The notes: generated from the letters alone by a model not told the origin. A stretch of DNA of 64,000 bases from Desmonostoc muscorum FACHB-395 (GCF_014698035.1 NZ_JACJSF010000010.1:1-64000), one strand, 5' to 3'; shown: positions 8,352-17,014, counted from the stretch's first letter. A program made the numbers and translations.

Positions 8352-8520
8352 TTCTGCCCCTCCTTTCGGGTAAAGTTAGCCTGGACAATGATTTCAAGGC
8401 TTTTTACGTCAACGACACTAGCTTCAACCCAATATGCTTGTTTAATCGTTGACCTTAGAGCTACAAACTGGCACGTATTTGTAGGTAAGATGACCTGAAA
8501 ATCGTAGTGAGTTAACACGC
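8352..8520 (-). ncRNA. Candidate IscB omega-RNA scaffold
   Basis: IscB guide RNAs are encoded just upstream of the nuclease gene, with the guide at their 5' end. On the minus strand this stretch folds into a perfect 7-bp stem (8461-8467 with 8478-8484), a perfect 8-bp stem GTCAACGA/TCGTTGAC (8408-8415 with 8446-8453) and a small AGGT/ACCT hairpin (8483-8496). It then runs into the ribosome-binding site. The octamer CGGGTAAA occurs at both ends of the region (8368-8375 and 8526-8533). No long gene lies here; the 61-codon frame 8333-8518 is not convincing. The guide would lie beyond about 8520. The boundaries are estimates. Confidence 0.5.
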
Positions 8521-8588
8521 TTGTCGGGTAAACTCTGGGCGATTAATTGCCCCTACCATATTGCTCTTAGCAATTGGTGGTGGGTAGT

Positions 8589-8924
8589 TTACTGCTCTAA
8601 TTTGATAGGTTCTGGTTCAACAGTGTTAGAAGATTTGGTAGAACGCCAAATCAAAAACGCTGCTGCCCAAAGCGTAAAATTACCAACTAAGGTCATGGTA
8701 GCTTGAAGTGTTACCAGCCATTCCAGAGATTCGGCGTTGTCAAAATAATGCCAGGTACAAGCACACATAGCGCTAACTAAAGCTGGTAACATAGCAAGGG
8801 ATAATCTCCACCAATTGCGGTTATTAGTGAGTTCGCCGTAAGTCCAGATTAACCAAATGGCAACAATCCACTCTATAACGCTAGAAATATGAATAATCCA
8901 GGTGGGAATCGATAGGGTGTGCAT
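8589..8924 (-). CDS. DUF2499 membrane protein
   Basis: A 111-residue protein with three or four hydrophobic helices and the DUF2499 hallmarks: an N-terminal LSIPTWIIHISSVIEWIVA, NNRNWWRLSLAMLPALVSAM, and CTWHYFDNAESLEWLVTLQA. The family is confined to cyanobacteria and plastid-bearing eukaryotes, and its function is not known. It is usually found beside DUF3593, which here lies 1.7 kb further on the same strand after the IscB element. The ATG at 8922-8924 is the only reasonable start. It reads away from csaB, so their promoters share the 177-bp spacer. Confidence 0.88.
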   Translation of the reverse strand: MHTLSIPTWIIHISSVIEWIVAIWLIWTYGELTNNRNWWRLSLAMLPALVSAMCACTWHYFDNAESLEWLVTLQATMTLVGNFTLWAAAFLIWRSTKSSNTVEPEPIKLEQ

Positions 8925-9075
8925 AAGAAAGTTAGGAATTAAAGACGCGGAATTTAGTGTCTGTACTGGAGTTAAGAGTCAATAGTATTAATCTTTTTGT
9001 TTTTCTATAGTCTTATTTTCCTACAATACAATTCATCTTTTGTTGGCAGGATGGCATCAACGTTTTAAAAAAAGT

Positions 9076-9105
9076 TGTTAATCTAAAATCTAAAATCCAA
9101 AATGG
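9076..9105. repeat. Heptamer-type tandem repeat running into the csaB start
   Basis: Degenerate units of the AATCTAA/AATCCAA type (ATCTAAA, ATCTAAA, ATCCAAA) end in AATGG, so the ATG of csaB at 9102 forms part of the repeat. There is no Shine-Dalgarno-like purine run before this ATG. It is similar to the repeats that abut the start codons near 17015, 43342 and 59112. Confidence 0.55.
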
Positions 9106-10148
9106 TCAAGATGCGGGCGTTATTGTCTGGGTATTACGGTAAAGGTAATGGTGGTGACGAGGCTTTGTTAGCAACGCTCTTGCAAATGTTACCATCTCAC
9201 GTAACCCCTGTGGTACTTTCGGGAAATCCAGAGGAAACGCGCGATCGCTACAATGTAGAAACTTTCGATCGCATGGCTCCCTTAGCTGTACTGCAAGCTT
9301 TACGCTCAAGCGATGCCTTGATTTGGGGCGGCGGGAGTCTGATTCAAGATGTTACCAGCATTATTAGCCCCTTTTATTATGGGGGAATGATGGCATTGGC
9401 GCAGAAAATGGGTTTGAAAACTGTTGCTTGGGCGCAGGGTATTGGCCCTTTGGTGCGTCCGCAAACTCTTTGGTTAGCGCGGCAAACCTTTGGTAATTGT
9501 ACCAAAGTTAGTGTCCGCGATCGCGCCAGCGCTGCTTTATTATCTGATTGGCAAATTCCTTGTATTATAGCTCCTGACCCGGTTTGGGCGTTGGAATCGA
9601 AACCAGTACCGGGACTTTGGGATTTACCTGCGCCGAGAGTTGCAGTAACGTTGCGATCGCATCCCCTACTTACCGAAACACGTCTGGCAAATTTAACCCG
9701 TGCTTTGGTTGACTTTCAAAAAGCTACGCAGGCTTTTATCTTACTACTGCCATTTCAAAAAAGTGAAGATTTAAGTATTGCCGAAGCTATTCAACCCCAC
9801 CTTAAAGATGTCAGCCAGATTTTATGTCTGGAAGATCCACAACTTTTGAAAGGTGTGTTTCGCGGCGTGGAGATGGCAATTGGGATGCGTCTACACAGCT
9901 TGATTATGGCTGCTGCTGAAGGTTGTCGTTGCTTTGCTCTTAGTTATGACCCCAAGGTAAATCGTCTTATGGAAGACTTAGAAATGCCTGGGTGGGATTT
10001 GGCGAATTTACCCGATGATCCTAATTTGATTAGTCTAACTTGGATGGAGCATTATGCTAATGGCGATCCTTTATCAGCAGAGCAAATACAATCTTTAGTA
10101 GATAGGGCATTAATACACCGCGAGGTATTGAGCCAAGTTTTTATTTGA
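9102..10148 (+). CDS. csaB: CsaB, polysaccharide pyruvyl transferase
   Basis: CsaB-type enzymes transfer pyruvate from phosphoenolpyruvate to a surface polysaccharide as a ketal. In Gram-positive bacteria this anchors S-layer proteins; in cyanobacteria the acceptor is presumably an envelope glycan. The 348-residue protein shows the family's GYYGKGNGGDEALLATLL near the N-terminus, the IWGGGSLIQDVTS loop, AWAQGIGPL, VSVRDRAS, and MRLHSLIMAA with the conserved Arg-His near the C-terminus. An alternative start is the ATG at 9111 (M-R-A-L-L), which gives an N-terminus closer to the usual one. It is cytosolic and not obviously in an operon: the next gene begins 150 bases later. Confidence 0.9.
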   Translation: MVKMRALLSGYYGKGNGGDEALLATLLQMLPSHVTPVVLSGNPEETRDRYNVETFDRMAPLAVLQALRSSDALIWGGGSLIQDVTSIISPFYYGGMMALAQKMGLKTVAWAQGIGPLVRPQTLWLARQTFGNCTKVSVRDRASAALLSDWQIPCIIAPDPVWALESKPVPGLWDLPAPRVAVTLRSHPLLTETRLANLTRALVDFQKATQAFILLLPFQKSEDLSIAEAIQPHLKDVSQILCLEDPQLLKGVFRGVEMAIGMRLHSLIMAAAEGCRCFALSYDPKVNRLMEDLEMPGWDLANLPDDPNLISLTWMEHYANGDPLSAEQIQSLVDRALIHREVLSQVFI

Positions 10149-10299
10149 CACTCTCCAGCCATAAATAGCGGAGATTCTAGATGGGTAATTTTCAAACTTT
10201 TATAAATTGATTATAAAAAATACTCAAGCATCATTTATGACAAAATATATCACTTATGTTATCTAGGATATACAGAAATAATTCTTGAGATCATTGCTG

Positions 10300-11760
10300 A
10301 TGATAAACTTTGGTTTTTGGAACCTAATTATAGTAATTGTAGTTGCATTGGTTCTGAAAAATAATTGGCGACTAGACGATGATGAGAAGGTAGCCTGGAA
10401 AAATTCTTTATTCTTAAAATCTTCTGTTATCCAACGATTGATGCAATTTTTTCGTCAACCAATTGTTAACTTTATCATTCAAGCAGTTGTTGTATTAGTA
10501 GTCACAAGATTTCTCTGCTATACAGGTTGGCTAGTTTATTCCCTAAATCAGCCAAATCCACCTTTATGGGATTTTAAATGGTTTTATGTGGCGAGTAAAT
10601 TGGCTCATCAGCATTTGAGTCCTTTTAATGTCGAGATTTTTAACCAAAGTTTCTGTAGCCTAACTAAAACGTGTGGATTTATTCCACCATTTGTCTATCC
10701 ACCTAATATTATTCCTCTTATCTGGTTTCTCGGTTATTTTCCGATCAATACTGCATTTACAATCTGGATTGTGATGCATATATTAGCAATCGGCTTGGCC
10801 TTATGGGGAGCGAATATCCTCCTAGAATCGAAGTCGCCAGCTTTCAGAACTATTTGCACAATCTCGGCTGCCTTAATTTATGGTTTAGTTCGCGATCTTC
10901 AAGTTGGTAATCTTGCCATTTTCGTTGCGGTTCTCATCTTATGGATGTTTATCTTAGCTAGAAAATATCAGGATATTCCAGCCGGACTTTGCTTGGGTAT
11001 TGCCGTTTGTAAACCAACATTAGCTGCATTATTCATTCTATATTTTCTATTTAAAAGACGCTTTTCTCTAGTTTTTGTATCTGTTATCACAGGAACTTCT
11101 TTAGTATTTTTAGGTCTAACATTAACAGGCAATTCTGTGACACAATACCTACCAGATACGGCTCGTGGATTTTCACTCTGGCTTAACGATCCATCGAATA
11201 GTCCTTATCTTTCAATTACTCGCCTAGATTTGATGGTAGTGGGCCCAAGATTATTACCCAATAATCCATTATTTGCCAAGTTATTGTCAGACTTTATTGT
11301 TCTGATACTTGTTGGTTTCGTGGGTTGGTATTGGTATCTACAACAATCTATTACAGCCTGGTCAAAAGAAATATACTTAGCCGAAATGGTACTAGTTTCT
11401 TGCTTGAGTATTGCCATTAACTATTCACAGCAAACTAGTACTGTGATGTTAATACCTGCGGTTGTTTTTTTGCTCAATGATTTGCTATATCAAATCAGGT
11501 ATTGTAAATTTTCTATGAGAAGAATGTCTGTTTGGTTAGCAGGGGTTTGCTTTCTAGCAGTGCAAACAGCAGTTATTCATGGCTGGCTCATCGGCTCGTT
11601 AGCAAATCGTTGGAACGTGAAAGCAGGGAAATTACCCTACTTTCTGAAAGTAACGATCTTCGCGCTACCGAGTTATGCAATTCTAGGAATCACCCTGAGC
11701 ATTTTAGTCTTAGCAATTAGTTCACTGCGTCAAAAACAGGTTTTAAAATTTGAACCTTAA
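10300..11760 (+). CDS. GT87/DUF2029-like polytopic membrane glycosyltransferase
   Basis: A 486-residue protein with about ten hydrophobic segments. After a first helix and a short loop it has PPLWDFKWFYVASKLA, which carries the acidic D-F motif in the first large outer loop, and later PPFVYPPN. This is the pattern of GT-C mannosyltransferases of the DUF2029/GT87 family, which use polyprenyl-phosphate sugars on the outer face of the membrane. The ATG at 10300 is preferred over a TTG at 10285. The substrate is unknown. Position next to csaB hints at envelope glycan assembly, but that is inference. Confidence 0.7.
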   Translation: MINFGFWNLIIVIVVALVLKNNWRLDDDEKVAWKNSLFLKSSVIQRLMQFFRQPIVNFIIQAVVVLVVTRFLCYTGWLVYSLNQPNPPLWDFKWFYVASKLAHQHLSPFNVEIFNQSFCSLTKTCGFIPPFVYPPNIIPLIWFLGYFPINTAFTIWIVMHILAIGLALWGANILLESKSPAFRTICTISAALIYGLVRDLQVGNLAIFVAVLILWMFILARKYQDIPAGLCLGIAVCKPTLAALFILYFLFKRRFSLVFVSVITGTSLVFLGLTLTGNSVTQYLPDTARGFSLWLNDPSNSPYLSITRLDLMVVGPRLLPNNPLFAKLLSDFIVLILVGFVGWYWYLQQSITAWSKEIYLAEMVLVSCLSIAINYSQQTSTVMLIPAVVFLLNDLLYQIRYCKFSMRRMSVWLAGVCFLAVQTAVIHGWLIGSLANRWNVKAGKLPYFLKVTIFALPSYAILGITLSILVLAISSLRQKQVLKFEP

Positions 11761-11764
11761 AATC

Positions 11765-11846
11765 CAATACAGTACAAAATCCTGGGTTTTGAGACGCGAT
11801 AAATCGCCGTCTCTACAAGTGTTTTGGTCTTATCTGAACTGTATTG
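11765..11846. repeat. 82-bp MITE-like element with 9-bp terminal repeats
   Basis: Perfect 9-bp terminal inverted repeats CAATACAGT (11765-11773) and ACTGTATTG (11838-11846) enclose an inner palindrome around GAGACGCGAT/ATCGCCGTCTC (11791-11813). A sibling with a longer palindrome lies at 24092-24119, followed by a similar CTTAACTGAACGGTATTG tail. It fills most of the spacer between two convergent genes and may also act as a terminator for either. Confidence 0.65.
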
Positions 11847-11891
11847 CTTTAAAATTGGTGTCAATTTAGAACACCAAGATTAAAACCAGTT

Positions 11892-12671
11892 TTACCTTTT
11901 ACCACTAACAATCCCTGACCATTGAACTTTTTTCTCTTGCTCTCGGCGATAAGAAAAGAAATGCTCTGGAGTTTGGAAAGTACAATAAGGTGCGATCGCA
12001 ATTTGTTCTGCACTAATTCCCATGTTTTCCATTTGTAAGGTATTCACTCGCCGCACATCCAACCTTACCTTTCCTGGATTAGGATCTTCTAGCAAAGGTG
12101 AATTTGTTAACTCATGTAATGCACTTACAATTTTTTCTTGGTCTTCGTCTGGTATAACACTAGCCCCAATTTCAGCAGCCACTTCAAGAGAGACTTGGTA
12201 AACCTCACCTGCGATCGCAGGGCCCATTGCAATGCGTAAATCATCAAGTTTGCTGCCTTGAGATTGTAATCTAGCGATCGCTAGAGGCACAATTTTCTTG
12301 GCAGTCCCTCGCCAACCCGCGTGTAATGCTGCCACCCGTCCAGTTTTCACATCCCCAATCAACACGGGTGTACAATCTGCACTAGCTACCCAAACGGCTT
12401 GGAGAGGCTGTTCGCTCATTAAACCATCTGCCGATGCTAAATCATCCTCAGCAGAGCTTAAGAAGCTTTCAATTTCTTGGGGGGTGAGAACAGTATTGCC
12501 ATGAACCTGCTTTAAGCGATAGACTGATGCCTCTGGTTGCAATACTTCTGTGATAACTTGTGGCGATCGCGGCCAAAACTGCTGGGTAAAGAAGCCGTGA
12601 TGCCAATGTTCCAGAATACTACAAGTTAGATAAGGCAGTCCTTCCCAATTGCGCCAGTGCCAAGTGTGCAT
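11892..12671 (-). CDS. pgeF: PgeF, peptidoglycan editing factor (YfiH/laccase-domain family)
   Basis: A 259-residue member of the YfiH family. In E. coli, PgeF is reported to prevent misincorporation of L-Ser in place of L-Ala in peptidoglycan precursors; older annotations call it a multicopper polyphenol oxidase. The conserved metal ligands are visible: QVHGN (H57), SADCTPVLI (C100) and ALHAGWRGT (H117). IAMGPAIAG and a C-terminal CTFQTPEHFFSYRRE follow. The ATG at 12669-12671 is preferred to a TTG two codons upstream. It is divergent from birA with only 77 bases between starts, so the promoters probably overlap. Confidence 0.9.
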   Translation of the reverse strand: MHTWHWRNWEGLPYLTCSILEHWHHGFFTQQFWPRSPQVITEVLQPEASVYRLKQVHGNTVLTPQEIESFLSSAEDDLASADGLMSEQPLQAVWVASADCTPVLIGDVKTGRVAALHAGWRGTAKKIVPLAIARLQSQGSKLDDLRIAMGPAIAGEVYQVSLEVAAEIGASVIPDEDQEKIVSALHELTNSPLLEDPNPGKVRLDVRRVNTLQMENMGISAEQIAIAPYCTFQTPEHFFSYRREQEKKVQWSGIVSGKR

Positions 12672-12748
12672 CTTCAACCAAACCTAAACAAAAATCACTC
12701 ATCAGCCAATCAATGCTAACTTGAACAACGGAATTTGGGTTAACTGCT

Positions 12749-13567
12749 GTGGGATTTAATCTGCAAAACTTGGAATCAGCCTTGAAAGCAGGGCGTAAGC
12801 ATACATATTTACCATTTTCCCTCCACTTTTTTGAAAGCGTCTCCTCAACAAACCAAACCCTCTGGAACTTACTCCACCAAGGGGCTATTTCAGGAACAGT
12901 AGTCATCGCAACTCAGCAATCTGCTGGGCGGGGACAATGGGGACGCGAGTGGATTTCTCCAGTTGGGGGATTATATGTTTCCGTGGCGATTTCTTTCGAC
13001 CACAAAATAGAAGCTACTGACAGCTACCAGCTAACTTTCGCTACTGCTTGGGGAATTGCGTCTCAATTGCGCCAATGTGGTATAGATGTTGGGATAAAAT
13101 GGCCCAATGATTTAGTTTTAAATAGTCGCAAACTAGGCGGCATTTTGACAGAAACCAAAGTAAACAAAGGACAAATCACTCAAGCAGTAATTGGTGTTGG
13201 TATTAACTGGACAAATCCAGTACCCGAAACTGGAATTAATCTGGAATCGTGGCAAGCTTCCCAAGATTTCAGACCAATCTCTTGTCTGGAAATACTCACC
13301 TCTACAGTCTTACTGGGAATAGAATCCGGTATGGAGTGCCTTCAACAAGAAGGAGTAAGCATACTCTTGTCTCGCTATCTAGACTTGCTTACAAATATGG
13401 GCGATCGGGTTTATGTCAATAATCTTTTTGGTACTGTAGTTGGGGTGACACCTCAAGGAAATTTACGAGTTGATTTAGAAACATACAATACAAAGGAACT
13501 AATTACACCGGAAATTTATATTGAACCCGGTACAATCAGTTTGGGGTACCATAAATCTTCCGTTTAA
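12749..13567 (+). CDS. birA: BirA, biotin-[acetyl-CoA-carboxylase] ligase
   Basis: Activates biotin with ATP and attaches it to the biotin carboxyl carrier protein of acetyl-CoA carboxylase. It has 272 residues, without the N-terminal DNA-binding domain of E. coli BirA, so it is a class I ligase with no repressor role expected. The biotinyl-AMP loop GRGQWGREW (60-68), KWPNDLVLNSRKLGGIL (from 117) and the C-terminal SH3-like part (MGDRVYVNNLFGTVVGV) are clear. The start is a GTG at 12749; translation from there gives an N-terminal part before FFESVSSTNQ that is slightly longer than usual, so a later start is possible. Confidence 0.93.
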   Translation: MGFNLQNLESALKAGRKHTYLPFSLHFFESVSSTNQTLWNLLHQGAISGTVVIATQQSAGRGQWGREWISPVGGLYVSVAISFDHKIEATDSYQLTFATAWGIASQLRQCGIDVGIKWPNDLVLNSRKLGGILTETKVNKGQITQAVIGVGINWTNPVPETGINLESWQASQDFRPISCLEILTSTVLLGIESGMECLQQEGVSILLSRYLDLLTNMGDRVYVNNLFGTVVGVTPQGNLRVDLETYNTKELITPEIYIEPGTISLGYHKSSV

Positions 13568-13657
13568 ATTTGAGGTTTGTTCAAAATTTCGCTCTTTGGG
13601 CAAGACAAACCACTAGCATCATCTCTTTAGGCTAATTACACACAACTGAGAGAACAA

Positions 13658-15211
13658 ATGACGCAGCGCAATAATTCTGCCCATCATCGTTTGCATTTAT
13701 GGCAGCAAGGTCTAACAAAAAAACGTTTTGCCTCAACACTACCAGCTCAGAGCCTCTGTTGGCTGAGTAGCGTCAGCCTCCTTAGCGGCGGCTTTGTGTT
13801 TGCCCAAACGGAAACACAAGTAGATAACATCGTTCCCACTGTTGAAACTTCCCAGCCAACGGTAGTTCCGAATCTAGTAAAAAAGCAGGCTGTTGCGCCC
13901 GAAGCAGTTCAAGCACAACCGGAATTTTCCCAACGGCGAGCCAGACTCAAACAGAGACTACGCAAGCCAGAGGTAGCTCAATCAAAAGAACCAGTTAGGC
14001 AGTCTACGCCCAAAATCGAAGCTGCTGAACCTGTTGTTATTATCAGACAGTCAAAACCCAAAGTAGAAACCTCCCAGGTTACTCCTGCAAGGGTGAGACA
14101 GGAAAAACCCAATACCCCTGTCCGCTCTTTACCTCAAAAACTCCCAGAAGTTGCTCAACCATCGAATAACTCCAACAGTTCTGTTAGTGCAACGCCAGGT
14201 AAAACCAAGGATTATAATAACGCCTATATTGATCCTAATAGTTATGACAGTGGTGCTACAGGTACTTATCAAGCGCCAAATTCTGTAATTCTCACAGAAC
14301 GCTCTAGCGGTTGCCGAGCCATTTTGCCTTCAGGACAAAGCGTATTAGGCGGTGTTTGCGCCAAAGTACCCCAAAGGAATGTAGCTAATTCTAATGGTAA
14401 AGCAGCACCTAATTGGCTAAGAAGAAGTCAAAACGCCCAATTGCCAGTAGTTCCAACCACGCGGCAAGTTGCAACGACTGGCAACAACAGCAGATGGCGT
14501 GCTACTCAAAATGGTTATAGTGGTGACACCAAGACCGCATATCGCCCAAATCGGTTTATTCCGAATCCCAGCGAGTTCAGCCCCACAAGAGTGAGTGCAA
14601 CTCCTATCGCACCCAGTGGTGGGACTTTACCGCCACCAATGGCAGATGGCAACATTGCACCCCGTCCAAGTAATGTAGCTTACGACTTCTCACTAGCATC
14701 GGTATTGCCACAAATTCCCTACACAGGGGCAGTTGCCTATAATGGGACGGGGATGATGTATCCCTTGTCTATACCCGCTCCCATTACCTCGTTGTTTGGT
14801 TGGCGAGTTCATCCAATTACAGGTAATCAACGCTTCCATGCTGGTACAGACTTAGGTGCGCCTACGGGAACACCAGTTTTAGCAGCAGCAGCTGGTCAAG
14901 TCGAAACTGCTAACTGGATGGGTGGTTATGGTTTAACCGTTATCCTCAATCACAAATCGGCAGAACAAACTCTCTACGGTCACATGTCAGAAATCCTTGT
15001 TCAACCCGGTCAATGGGTACAACCTGGAACTCTCATCGGCCGAGTTGGCAGCACCGGGGCATCCACAGGCCCTCACCTGCACTTTGAAGTCCGCCACCTA
15101 ACACCTAACGGTTGGGTTGCTACTGACCCAGGCGTGGAATTACAAAGCGCCCTCAGCCAGTTAGTACGAGGCTTGCAGACTGCTCAGGTTAGTCAAGAAC
15201 CAGGTAGCTAG
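13658..15211 (+). CDS. Secreted M23 (LytM) family peptidase
   Basis: A 517-residue peptidoglycan hydrolase or its activator. A long N-terminal region with a signal segment (LCWLSSVSLLSGGFVFAQ, to about residue 50) leads to a Pro/Gln/Thr-rich, low-complexity spacer (about 55-340). The LytM domain follows: RFHAGTDLGAPTGTP with zinc ligands H394 and D398, YGHMS (H442) and GPHLHFEVR (H473, H475). All zinc and catalytic residues are present, so activity as a DD-endopeptidase is plausible. A disulfide may form between C219 and C234. It lies 90 bases downstream of birA, but with a different role and its own leader, so an operon is uncertain. Confidence 0.9.
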   Translation: MTQRNNSAHHRLHLWQQGLTKKRFASTLPAQSLCWLSSVSLLSGGFVFAQTETQVDNIVPTVETSQPTVVPNLVKKQAVAPEAVQAQPEFSQRRARLKQRLRKPEVAQSKEPVRQSTPKIEAAEPVVIIRQSKPKVETSQVTPARVRQEKPNTPVRSLPQKLPEVAQPSNNSNSSVSATPGKTKDYNNAYIDPNSYDSGATGTYQAPNSVILTERSSGCRAILPSGQSVLGGVCAKVPQRNVANSNGKAAPNWLRRSQNAQLPVVPTTRQVATTGNNSRWRATQNGYSGDTKTAYRPNRFIPNPSEFSPTRVSATPIAPSGGTLPPPMADGNIAPRPSNVAYDFSLASVLPQIPYTGAVAYNGTGMMYPLSIPAPITSLFGWRVHPITGNQRFHAGTDLGAPTGTPVLAAAAGQVETANWMGGYGLTVILNHKSAEQTLYGHMSEILVQPGQWVQPGTLIGRVGSTGASTGPHLHFEVRHLTPNGWVATDPGVELQSALSQLVRGLQTAQVSQEPGS

Positions 15212-15215
15212 AAGA

Positions 15216-15300
15216 AGCTGAGGGGCAGGGGAGCAGGGGAGCAGGGGAAGAATAACTAATGCCCCATTCCCCATTCCCCATTCCCCATTCCCCATTCCCA
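15216..15300. repeat. STRR heptamer arrays (GGGGAGCA and CCCCATT units)
   Basis: Downstream of the M23 gene come GGGGAGCA octamer-like units (about 15223-15248), then five to six copies of the heptamer CCCCATT (about 15261-15297). They fill the gap between convergent genes, and the array ends two bases before the ribE stop codon. Such seven-base tandem repeats are typical of heterocystous cyanobacteria. Confidence 0.8.
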
Positions 15301-15301
15301 A

Positions 15302-15982
15302 TTACAAATACCCGTGTTCTGCTAAGAATGCGGGTGTAATGCCATCTAAACTTGTTTCATCATGGGCTGTGGTGTTTGGGTTGCCAGAGTAAAGGAATTT
15401 TTCGACGTATTTGCCGAGAATATCCCCTTCTAGATTTACCAAACTCCCAGCAACCAAATAGCGAAGATTTGTCTCGCTGTATGTGAGGGGAATTACCGCC
15501 ACCTTGAATTGAGAGAGTTCTGAGTCATAAGCGGCTACTGTGAGACTGATGCCGTTGACAGCTATGCTACCTTTGGGGACAATGTATCGTGCGATCGCAA
15601 CGGAAGCAATAAAGGTCATTTCCCAAGAACTAGCCGTTTGTTCTGCCACTAGCAATCGGCCGATGCCATCTACATGACCCATCACAAAATGACCGCCAAC
15701 TTTGCTGCCCACCTTTAGCGACGCTTCTAAATTGACATATCTCTGTTGCGTTTGCTCACCTCCCAACGTCGTGCGGCGTAGCGTTTCCGGTGAAGCTGTG
15801 GCGATAAACCCGTCTTTTAAAACTTTTTCCACTGTCAAGCAAACGCCATCTACTGCAACACTGTCGCCATAAGCCAAATCCTGCATAATTACTTCACCAG
15901 AATGGCTCACACAAGTAATTTGCCAAGAATCGCCCCCCAAGGGTTCTATCGTTCCTAATGCTTGGATTAATCCTGTAAACAC
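15302..15982 (-). CDS. ribE: Riboflavin synthase alpha chain
   Basis: Dismutates two 6,7-dimethyl-8-ribityllumazine molecules to riboflavin, the last step of vitamin B2 synthesis. It has 226 residues with two tandem lumazine-binding barrels. The first begins MFTGLIQALGTI and contains VAVDGVCLTV; the second contains GHFVMGHVDGIG and IAVNGISLTV. Both show the conserved loop pattern, and the extreme N-terminus M-F-T-G is the catalytic one. The ATG at 15980-15982 is certain. Some annotations name this gene ribC. It is a lone gene on the minus strand. Confidence 0.96.
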   Translation of the reverse strand: MFTGLIQALGTIEPLGGDSWQITCVSHSGEVIMQDLAYGDSVAVDGVCLTVEKVLKDGFIATASPETLRRTTLGGEQTQQRYVNLEASLKVGSKVGGHFVMGHVDGIGRLLVAEQTASSWEMTFIASVAIARYIVPKGSIAVNGISLTVAAYDSELSQFKVAVIPLTYSETNLRYLVAGSLVNLEGDILGKYVEKFLYSGNPNTTAHDETSLDGITPAFLAEHGYL

Positions 15983-16322
15983 GGCTTTTTTGTCAAACTA
16001 ACTCTATTTATTGCCTAAATTTGCCTGAAATGAATTGGTAATTGTCACAGAAATGTTGAACATCCAAGTATATTTTCTGACTTTTTTTCGTATAGGAATA
16101 TTAACACATTAGCATCCTTCACAAGGCATACTTGGGTAAGAAGGTTATTGTCTAAGAAGACCAATTTGACTTACTCTGGTTTTCACCACAAGTTCGGAGT
16201 TTAATAGAAGCAATTATAGAGAACGAATGCTTATGTTTATTACTGTCACCAAACCGCCTAAAAAGGGGTACTATTTGTTACACAGCATCCAAGGCTCTCA
16301 AAGCATTGTAGAGGCTTAGGCA
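15983..16322. other. 340-bp divergent spacer between ribE and the nuclease gene
   Basis: Both genes read away from this spacer, so it must hold two promoters. No FMN-riboswitch-like conserved structure was recognised in front of ribE. An AT-rich patch with GACTTTTTTTCGTATAGGAAT at about 16079-16099 is the only conspicuous promoter-like stretch. Nothing else is supported. Confidence 0.45.
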
Positions 16323-16820
16323 ATGATTGAAATGAAAGTCGCTGGCATAGCATTAGATGCCATAACCCGCAGCCCGATCGTCCTTTTGAAAGATTCTTCA
16401 GATCGGCGGGCTTTGCCAATTTATATTGGTCAGGAACAGGCTAGGGCAATTATGGGCGCACTGGAGAATCAAAAGCCTCCCAGACCCTTAACCCACGACC
16501 TGATTGTGAATCTTCTAGAGACTTGGAATATGACTCTAGAAAAGGTGATCATTCATTCCCTGCAAAAGGATACATTTTATGCGGCTTTAATTGTCCAGCA
16601 AGGCGAGGTCAAAAAAGAAATTGACGCACGTCCTAGCGATGCGATCGCCATTGCTCTCCGTACAAATACCCCCATCTGGGTAATGGAAGAAGTGATTGCC
16701 GATGCTTCTATCCCTGTTGACCGCGATGCAGATGAAGCCGAACAGCAAGCCTTCCGTGAATTTATTTCCAATCTCCGTCCTGAAGATTTGATCAAGCGCT
16801 TTGGTAATGGCGACAGCTAG
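16323..16820 (+). CDS. Bifunctional nuclease (BFN, DUF151) family protein
   Basis: A 165-residue protein of the BFN/DUF151 family, named after plant and bacterial enzymes with RNase and DNase activity. The BFN core begins MIEMKVAGIALDAITRSPIV and includes LKDSSDRRALPIYIGQEQA, the RPLTHDLIVNLLE segment and DARPSDAIAIALRT, all characteristic. The acidic C-terminus (DRDADEAEQQAFREFISNL) contains a UVR-like short helix seen in many homologs. No signal peptide: cytosolic. Its biological role in cyanobacteria is not settled. Confidence 0.9.
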   Translation: MIEMKVAGIALDAITRSPIVLLKDSSDRRALPIYIGQEQARAIMGALENQKPPRPLTHDLIVNLLETWNMTLEKVIIHSLQKDTFYAALIVQQGEVKKEIDARPSDAIAIALRTNTPIWVMEEVIADASIPVDRDADEAEQQAFREFISNLRPEDLIKRFGNGDS

Positions 16821-16824
16821 GAAA

Positions 16825-17012
16825 GTGCTGAGTGCTGTTAGCGGATAGCTATGGTTTAGCCCGTGCTGAGTGCTGAGAAAGAATAGAGAATCTTAAAAAT
16901 AAATTCTTTATTCTTTCTTTTTCACTTTTTCATTCTTGTATTGAAAATATTAATCGTCTTTCTACCCAGCACTCAGCACTCAGCACTCACTACTCAGGAC
17001 TCAGGACTCAAT
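16825..17012. repeat. STRR heptamers in facing orientation before the aldo/keto reductase
   Basis: GTGCTGA units (about 16826-16879) face AGCACTC/GGACTCA units (16972-17009), so the transcript could fold back on itself. The last unit ends five bases before the ATG at 17015, and no Shine-Dalgarno sequence separates them. It is one of several heptamer arrays that touch a start codon in this window. Confidence 0.7.
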
Positions 17013-17014
17013 GT

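Larger units (their letters stand above)
6850..8520 (-). mobile_element. IscB element inserted between DUF2499 and DUF3593 genes
   Basis: The segment between two genes that are normally neighbours contains an iscB gene, a structured stretch before its start codon and a nest of hairpins beyond its stop. That is the layout of an IS200/IS605-type IscB element in which the transposase is missing. No tnpA-like frame (HUH Y1 transposase) exists here, so it could move only with help in trans. The exact ends are not defined: the right end is placed at the hairpins at 6850-6982, and the left end somewhere between about 8500 and 8585. Comparison with an uninterrupted DUF2499-DUF3593 locus would fix both. 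Confidence 0.65.
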
